The notes under the pieces were generated by a model. That model was not told the DNA's origin. It saw only the letters and a list, made by a program, of their open reading frames with translations, and ran no database searches. The position numbers were made by a program, and so were the translations under genes. This document shows, piece after piece, positions 8,125 through 12,114 of a stretch of 12,114 nt of DNA (the first letter of the stretch is position 1; each line of letters starts with the position of its first letter). This stretch comes from Acidimicrobiaceae bacterium (GTDB lineage: Bacteria; Actinomycetota; Acidimicrobiia; Acidimicrobiales; Microtrichaceae), in NCBI GenBank assembly GCA_003514205.1, contig DORQ01000339.1, forward strand, positions 1-12,114, read 5' to 3'.

Positions 8125-9234
8125 CTACCGACGCCCGACGAGCAGTGGGACCATCACCTCAGCAGAGGTCATTGATCCATGGCGCCCAAGAAGCTCATAC
8201 GGCCCGGTATCTGTGGGATCATCAAAGCCGATTGGTTCGAAGGGAACGAGCGCGACATCTCCGAGTCGACGCGCAGCAGCGTCGGTCACTCGTGGGCCGA
8301 ACCAGTGATCGGCGATCATCTGTTCTTTCGACAGCACCCAGGCGCAATCAGCGTGATGGTCCTGCGCCGCGGCGAGTAGGTCAGTCTTGGCGCCAGGAAG
8401 TGCATGCAACCAGCGGAACCTTGCCTCGCCACTCTGGAAATCGACTGCACTCATCACCTCCGGATGAGGGCGAATCAACCGCGCAGCGTCGATATGTCCA
8501 TGGTCGGCGGTGATTACCAATGCCGCACCGGGTGGAAGGATCTCAAGGAGATACTCAACCATCCATTCCACGGCTACCAGCTCAGCCTCGTAGTGCTCCC
8601 CGAGGCCGTATTCGTGGGCAACTTTGTCGATTCCATCAAAGTAGGCGTACACGAACGGTTCGCCAGCCCGAAGCTGTCTCGCCACCTCTATCGCCATGGT
8701 TGAGGGCATTCGGTACCCAACGAACCGGGCACCTCTCAAATGCGCCCCGCTGAACCCAGAGTGTTCGAACTCGGAGCGGACCACGATTGGTGGCCGCTGT
8801 GCCTCGAATGGATCCGCGTTACAGATGGAATCTGGCGGGATGGAATGGCGGGCGTCGCCTCGGTGCGTGGTCCACCGGAGCACGTTGAGCACTTCTCGCT
8901 CAACCGCCATGCGATACCCCATGACGCCGTGTTCGCCTGGGGGAAGGCCCGTGGTGATCGAGGTGAGGGCAGTTGCTGTCGTCGAGGGCGCAACGGTGGT
9001 GATGCCCACGCCGATCATCTTGGCCATTTCGGGCATGAGGTGGAGTCGTTGTTGGAATTGTTCCCAGCCCAGGCCGTCGAGGACAAGCAAAACCACCTGC
9101 GATGCATCCTCAACTCCCGCAGGAATCCACGATGGCATCTCATCTGGATCCCCGAGCAGGGCTGGCACGAGATTGGAGGTGCACCGACCCGCATAGTCAG
9201 GCAAAACATACTGGGGGACAGAGGAATCATTCAC
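8125..9234 (-). CDS. Type I phosphodiesterase / nucleotide pyrophosphatase-family hydrolase
   Basis: A 369-residue member of the alkaline phosphatase superfamily, phosphodiesterase/NPP branch. Visible metal and catalytic positions are Asp53 in VLDGLG, the PSTTATAL segment with the probable nucleophile Thr86, TTGLPPGEHG (94-103), DKVAHEYG with Asp203 and His207, TADHGH with Asp244 and His245, and His352 in GRHGS. Together these form the usual two-zinc site. Family members hydrolyse phosphodiester or phosphonate bonds in nucleotides, lipids or glycans; the substrate here is unknown. No signal peptide or membrane segment is evident, so it is probably cytoplasmic. The start is GTG at 9234, with no clear ribosome binding site. 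It is first in the unit with bpa and dnaE and diverges from the Rrf2 gene across only about 40 bp, which makes Rrf2 control plausible. Confidence 0.9.
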   Translation of the reverse strand: MNDSSVPQYVLPDYAGRCTSNLVPALLGDPDEMPSWIPAGVEDASQVVLLVLDGLGWEQFQQRLHLMPEMAKMIGVGITTVAPSTTATALTSITTGLPPGEHGVMGYRMAVEREVLNVLRWTTHRGDARHSIPPDSICNADPFEAQRPPIVVRSEFEHSGFSGAHLRGARFVGYRMPSTMAIEVARQLRAGEPFVYAYFDGIDKVAHEYGLGEHYEAELVAVEWMVEYLLEILPPGAALVITADHGHIDAARLIRPHPEVMSAVDFQSGEARFRWLHALPGAKTDLLAAAQDHHADCAWVLSKEQMIADHWFGPRVTDAAARRLGDVALVPFEPIGFDDPTDTGPYELLGRHGSMTSAEVMVPLLVGRR

Positions 9235-9263
9235 TGAAGGACCACGTTACCGCCCAGAACCCC

Positions 9264-9269
9264 TAGCAT
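9264..9269 (+). promoter_or_regulatory. Candidate -10 box for a near-leaderless Rrf2 transcript
   Basis: TAGCAT lies seven bases before the GTG at 9277, so a transcript starting at the usual distance would begin at or one base before that codon. No ribosome binding site is present and no convincing -35 box was found. Leaderless mRNAs are common in actinobacteria. Motif support is weak. Confidence 0.3.
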
Positions 9270-9276
9270 GAGCAAC

Positions 9277-9735
9277 GTGAAGGTCTCGACCCGTGGCGAC
9301 TATGCCTCAAGAGCATTACTGTCGCTGACGCTGCACGAATGCGCAGGCCCTACCTCGGTCAGAGACATTGCCGAGCGAACAGGTTTGCCCCAACCGTATC
9401 TTGAGCAGATCCTCCTGGCCCTCAAAGGCGCAGGCCTCGTGAGATCCAAACGCGGGGTGGGCGGCGGCTATGTGCTCGCTCGCTCGCCTGAAGAGATCAC
9501 GCTCGCTCAAATCATCAGCGCGGTTGACGGGCCAATTCAGGCTGGCGATTTCGGGGCTCCGCACACCAACGGTGCATGCGACCACGAGGGACAGTGTGTC
9601 TTGCTCGCGATCTGGGCAGAAACTGGCGATCTCATGAGAGCCATGCTCGAGACTTACACACTGAAGCAGCTGGCGCTCATTACCAACGGCGACCGACCAT
9701 GGCCGGAGCAAGCTCCCGTCTCCTCCGAGGGCTAG
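9277..9735 (+). CDS. Rrf2-family transcriptional regulator with incomplete Fe-S ligand set
   Basis: A small winged-helix repressor/activator of the IscR/NsrR/RsrR/CymR family, 152 residues from GTG 9277. I prefer this start because the protein then begins with the family-typical MKVSTRGDYASRALL; ATG at 9268 would add three residues. The recognition helix region PQPYLEQILLALKGAGLV and the wing KRGVGGGYVLAR are clear. In IscR three cysteines and a His bind a 2Fe-2S cluster. Here only CDHEGQC is seen (Cys101 and Cys107 from this start). The position of the first cysteine is Pro and that of the His is Leu, although other His residues lie nearby. It may use other ligands, or sense something without a cluster, as CymR does. 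It is the only plus-strand gene, divergent from the phosphodiesterase-bpa-dnaE unit and convergent with rluD. Confidence 0.9.
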   Translation: MKVSTRGDYASRALLSLTLHECAGPTSVRDIAERTGLPQPYLEQILLALKGAGLVRSKRGVGGGYVLARSPEEITLAQIISAVDGPIQAGDFGAPHTNGACDHEGQCVLLAIWAETGDLMRAMLETYTLKQLALITNGDRPWPEQAPVSSEG

Positions 9736-9753
9736 ACGTCGAGAGCGCTGCTA

Positions 9754-9774
9754 CACAGCCACAGATCAGCTGTG
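9754..9774. terminator. Hairpin between convergent Rrf2 and rluD genes
   Basis: CACAGC pairs with GCTGTG across a 9-nt loop, inside the 41-bp gap between the two stop codons. It could serve both strands as a bidirectional terminator. There is no T-run on either side, so intrinsic termination would be weak. Confidence 0.4.
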
Positions 9775-9776
9775 AG

Positions 9777-10727
9777 CTACCTGCGTTGTGCGCTGGACGG
9801 CGGCGCCTCGGCCACCCGAAGTGTGGGAAGAATCTCCGCAAGATCGGCCGCGAGAGGGCTCTCGAACTCCACGTGAACACCCGAGGTAGGGTGCTCGAAG
9901 CCGAGATACCTGGCATGAAGAAATGGCCGAGCGACCTTGATCATCGGTCGTGCACCCCCATAGAAGTCATCGCCGACGACGGGGTGACCAATGCTTCGGA
10001 GGTGAACGCGAATCTGATGGGTCCTGCCGGTTTCCAGGGAGCATCGCACCAAAGAACACGGCGCGGGATCGTCATAGACGGTGACGCGTTCGTAGTGAGT
10101 TCGAGCGAACCGCCCGTCTTGGCTGATCGTCATGAGCAATGGATTTCGTCGCGATCGGCCAATCGGCGCGTCAATGGTCCCGCCTGGGGTGGCAAGTGCC
10201 CCCCAGACCAGCGCCTCGTAACGACGATCAACCTCATGGCTGGAGAGCTGCGCAACAAGTTCTTCGTACGCATCGTTGGTTCGTGCCACCACCATCAGAC
10301 CTGAAGTTCCTCGGTCGAGGCGATGCACGATTCCTGGGCGATGCACTTCTCCCACATCGGCGAGTTCTGGGAACCGAGCGAGTAACCCGTTCACAAGCGT
10401 CGTGTCCAAGTTCCCTGCGGCAGGGTGAACTACGAGACCAGCCGGTTTGTCGATGACGATGATGTCATCATCCTCATGAATCACGAGGAACTTCACCGAT
10501 GAGTCGCCTTGGGGCCCAGGAGGCTCTGTGTGCGGATCCTCCGAGATGGCAACGATGTTGCCAAGCCGCACGCGATGTGAGGGCTTGGTTACAGCTTTGC
10601 TGTCGATGGTCACAAGACCGCGTTGAAGGGCGTCGGCGGACTCGGCACGCGTGCAACTCGTGAGCATGGCGACCACTCGGTCGATTCGTTCACCCTCCAG
10701 CGCAGACGGGATCTCCTCGGAGATCAC
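9777..10727 (-). CDS. rluD: RluD-type 23S rRNA pseudouridine synthase
   Basis: A 316-residue RluA/RluD-family enzyme that isomerises uridine to pseudouridine in structured RNA. RluD itself acts on helix 69 of 23S rRNA. An S4-like RNA-binding domain occupies about residues 13-62. The catalytic domain has DKPAGLVVHP (93-102), the signature HRLDRGTSGL (135-144) with catalytic Asp138, RYEALVWG (169-176), and RTHQIRVHL with HPVVGD (235-253). The length is normal for RluD rather than the shorter RluA. The GTG start overlaps the lspA stop (GTGA, 4 nt), so translation is probably coupled to lspA. Pairing lspA with an rluD-like gene is a common bacterial arrangement. The exact target uridines cannot be assigned from sequence. 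Confidence 0.92.
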   Translation of the reverse strand: MISEEIPSALEGERIDRVVAMLTSCTRAESADALQRGLVTIDSKAVTKPSHRVRLGNIVAISEDPHTEPPGPQGDSSVKFLVIHEDDDIIVIDKPAGLVVHPAAGNLDTTLVNGLLARFPELADVGEVHRPGIVHRLDRGTSGLMVVARTNDAYEELVAQLSSHEVDRRYEALVWGALATPGGTIDAPIGRSRRNPLLMTISQDGRFARTHYERVTVYDDPAPCSLVRCSLETGRTHQIRVHLRSIGHPVVGDDFYGGARPMIKVARPFLHARYLGFEHPTSGVHVEFESPLAADLAEILPTLRVAEAPPSSAQRR

Positions 10728-11359
10728 GAACTCTGAGCCGCGTTCGACTGGTCAGCAGGTGATGAGTCCACCGTCGACGATGCGCCATCAGGGCCACCCG
10801 ACGATGCCGAGGCCGTCACGCTTGGCAGCGAGGCAGGCTCTGGATCTGGCATGCGCCACAACAGGACTGAGAGAGCAATACCACCAACCACAATTGCCGA
10901 GTCCGCGATATTGAAGGTCGGCCAAAAGGAGCTGTACAAGAAGTCGACCACGGCCCCCTTCATGAATCCAGGAGACACGCCAGCAATTGGTTCTCGAAGG
11001 GCACGATCAATCACGTTGCCAATAGCCCCGCCAGCGACGATGCCCATCAGCACCTGACCAACCGAGGAAACCTTTCGGCTCGCGAGTGCGAGGGCAATCA
11101 CAATTCCGACGGCCACCAAGGAAATCAAGGGCCCCGCACCTCGGCCAAGGCTGAATGCCATTCCCTGATTGAACGCCAAACAGAGATCAAAGGTTCGCGG
11201 CGCAACTTGACCAGCACAGGTGGAGAGCGAACTGGCTGCCCATGCTTTGGATCCCTGATCCGCAAGTAACACCACCGCGGCCGCTGAAGAAAAGAGCAGA
11301 ACGGTCCGAGATACATCGGGTGTTCGGACGCGCTCCGACTGATCTTGTGAGGGCTCCAT
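10724..11359 (-). CDS. lspA: Lipoprotein signal peptidase (signal peptidase II)
   Basis: An integral membrane aspartyl protease that cleaves the signal peptide of diacylglyceryl-modified prolipoproteins, 211 residues from ATG 11359. Four transmembrane segments are visible (about 19-34, 76-93, 100-116 and 154-168). Family motifs present are DQGSKAW (34-40), FNQGMAFSLG (63-72), GNVIDR with catalytic Asp118 (114-119) and FNIADS with catalytic Asp153 (149-154). A Ser/Pro/Asp-rich tail of about 40 residues after the last membrane segment is longer than in enteric LspA and is probably a disordered cytoplasmic extension. A TTG at 11392 would add eleven residues, but ATG is preferred: a -10-like TATGCT sits exactly six bases before it, which would give a leaderless mRNA. 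The tail's final codons overlap the rluD start. Confidence 0.94.
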   Translation of the reverse strand: MEPSQDQSERVRTPDVSRTVLLFSSAAAVVLLADQGSKAWAASSLSTCAGQVAPRTFDLCLAFNQGMAFSLGRGAGPLISLVAVGIVIALALASRKVSSVGQVLMGIVAGGAIGNVIDRALREPIAGVSPGFMKGAVVDFLYSSFWPTFNIADSAIVVGGIALSVLLWRMPDPEPASLPSVTASASSGGPDGASSTVDSSPADQSNAAQSS

Positions 11360-11365
11360 GCGGAC

Positions 11366-11371
11366 AGCATA
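11366..11371 (-). promoter_or_regulatory. Candidate -10 box for leaderless lspA transcript
   Basis: TATGCT on the minus strand ends six bases before ATG 11359, placing the expected +1 on the A of the start codon. A TTGCTT that could be a -35 box lies 15 bp upstream, shorter than the usual 17. No Shine-Dalgarno sequence precedes the ATG, which is consistent with leaderless initiation. Confidence 0.35.
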
Positions 11372-11401
11372 GCGCTGCAGTTCAGGAAGCAACTATCGCC
11401 C

Positions 11402-11425
11402 ACCCAGAAGCAACCTTGGCTGGGT
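11402..11425 (-). terminator. Weak hairpin after the DksA-like gene
   Basis: ACCCAG and CTGGGT can pair (6 bp, 12-nt loop) right at the stop codon of the DksA-like gene on the minus strand. No U-run follows, so partial read-through into lspA is expected if it terminates at all. Confidence 0.25.
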
Positions 11426-12114
11426 CAGAGTCGGCCGAAACCGCCCACCTTGTATTCGACTCGCTCGGTCGCCCACGGAATCGCCTTCAAACGCTCCTTG
11501 GGAATCGCCTGCTGCGAGGCACGACAAATTCCGTAGGTGCCGGCATCAATGCGTTCGAGTGCGGCATCGATCTCTTCAACCTCTGCAAGCGCCTGAGCGC
11601 TCAAGGCGAGATCTCGCTCGCGTTCAACAGCGAGGGTGTCGCCTTCTCCAGATTCCTCATCGAATTGAACGTCACCCGGTTCGCGATCAGCGGTCAGGGA
11701 CTCTGCCTCAGCCAACAAGGCTGTGGATTGTCGGGTGTAGCGCTCGCGTTCCTTCAGAAGCAGCTCACGTTGTGAGTCAAGGAACTTCTTATCGTAGGGG
11801 GACTTGGTCAATGGAGGGCCGGTTGGCTTTCCAAGCCCCAACCCACGACTACCAAGAACTGAATTGCTGCGCGGAGTGGACTGTGGGATTGGTGCTTTGG
11901 CTGGCGAGCCAGCGGCACCGCTCGCCGTCTTCGCCGGAGCTTTTGGTTTCACTGAGGGGGCACCCTTCGGGGTCGATTTGGCCGACCCGGAGGATAGCGA
12001 GTTTTGAGCGGCCGCACGAGACGGTGCTTTTGCTGCTGCTTTGGCTGGGGCCTTCGCGGGCGCTTTCGCTGGGGCCTTGGCTGCTGCTTTGGCTGGGGCC
12101 TTCGCGGGCGCTTT
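11425..12114 (-). CDS. DksA/TraR-like protein with degenerate zinc ribbon, 5' end cut by window
   Basis: The reading frame is open to the right edge (229 codons seen), so the true start lies outside. A GTG at 11952 is not a convincing start because the upstream frame is the same low-complexity protein. The N-terminal part is a Lys/Ala/Pro repeat tail (KAPA units), likely disordered and nucleic-acid-binding. From the SPYDKKFLD segment onward there is a long coiled-coil pair typical of DksA/TraR proteins, which act in the RNA polymerase secondary channel, then GTYGIC and IPKERLKAIPWATE, matching the family zinc ribbon. Only one of the four zinc cysteines remains: the second is Ser, and the C-terminal CxxC pair is replaced around RVEYK. 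The same gene precedes lspA in many actinobacteria, supporting the assignment. Loss of zinc binding is inferred. Confidence 0.85.
   Translation of the reverse strand, partial: KAPAKAPAKAAAKAPAKAPAKAPAKAAAKAPSRAAAQNSLSSGSAKSTPKGAPSVKPKAPAKTASGAAGSPAKAPIPQSTPRSNSVLGSRGLGLGKPTGPPLTKSPYDKKFLDSQRELLLKERERYTRQSTALLAEAESLTADREPGDVQFDEESGEGDTLAVERERDLALSAQALAEVEEIDAALERIDAGTYGICRASQQAIPKERLKAIPWATERVEYKVGGFGRL
12032..12114 (-). repeat. 48-nt tandem repeat encoding a KAPA-type tail
   Basis: A 35-nt stretch at 12032-12066 recurs without change at 12080-12114, a 48-nt period. It encodes two 16-residue units beginning KAPAKAPAKAAAKAPA. The repeat runs into the window edge, so the copy number is unknown. 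Perfect nucleotide identity suggests recent expansion or slippage. Confidence 0.85.

Noticed and set aside
9576..10304. Plus-strand open frame of 242 codons over the Rrf2 end and rluD
   Set aside because: It overlaps two well-supported genes, has no start signal and reads as low-complexity shadow sequence.
1..12114. Mobile element, CRISPR, toxin-antitoxin or phage-defence system
   Set aside because: No transposase, integrase, spaced repeats or small paired genes were seen; the gene content is mainly conserved chromosomal housekeeping.

Overview
The window is a gene-dense stretch of chromosomal DNA from a moderately GC-rich actinobacterium (GC roughly mid-to-upper 50s % by eye, not counted). 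Two things point to Actinobacteria. One is a clear bacterial proteasome activator (Bpa/PafE), which implies a 20S proteasome. The other is the gene order dksA-like, lspA, rluD-like, then dnaE, which resembles the divIVA/dksA-like/lspA/rluD/dnaE1 neighbourhood of many actinobacteria. A deep-branching class such as Acidimicrobiia is possible but not shown.

Layout: nine of the ten genes are on the minus strand, so transcription runs from right to left. The right end holds a 5'-truncated DksA/TraR-like protein with a Lys/Ala/Pro repeat tail (11425-12114). It is followed by lspA (10724-11359) and an RluD-type pseudouridine synthase (9777-10727) that overlaps lspA by 4 nt. An Rrf2-family regulator (9277-9735, plus strand) converges on rluD and diverges, across about 40 bp, from the next minus-strand unit. 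That unit is a type I phosphodiesterase/alkaline-phosphatase-fold enzyme (8125-9234), the proteasome activator (7595-8113) and dnaE (4038-7583), with gaps of only 11 nt. After dnaE come a 222-residue protein of unknown function with a possible GNAT-like core (3274-3942), a nitroreductase-family flavoprotein (2646-3251) and a 12-TM RND/MMPL transporter (25-2565).

How the genes fit together: this is mainly housekeeping, namely lipoprotein maturation, rRNA modification, the replicative polymerase and ATP-independent proteasome activation, with an Rrf2 regulator placed where it could control the phosphodiesterase-bpa-dnaE unit. No mobile element, CRISPR array, tRNA or rRNA was seen, and no gene-free stretch exceeds 100 bp.

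I do not see strong evidence of an undescribed system. The most notable points are a DksA-like protein that has lost three of four zinc cysteines, an Rrf2 protein that has lost part of its Fe-S ligand set, Bpa lying inside a dnaE operon with a variant C-terminal proteasome-docking tail, a complete set of PHP exonuclease residues in DnaE, and the unrecognised 222-residue protein.
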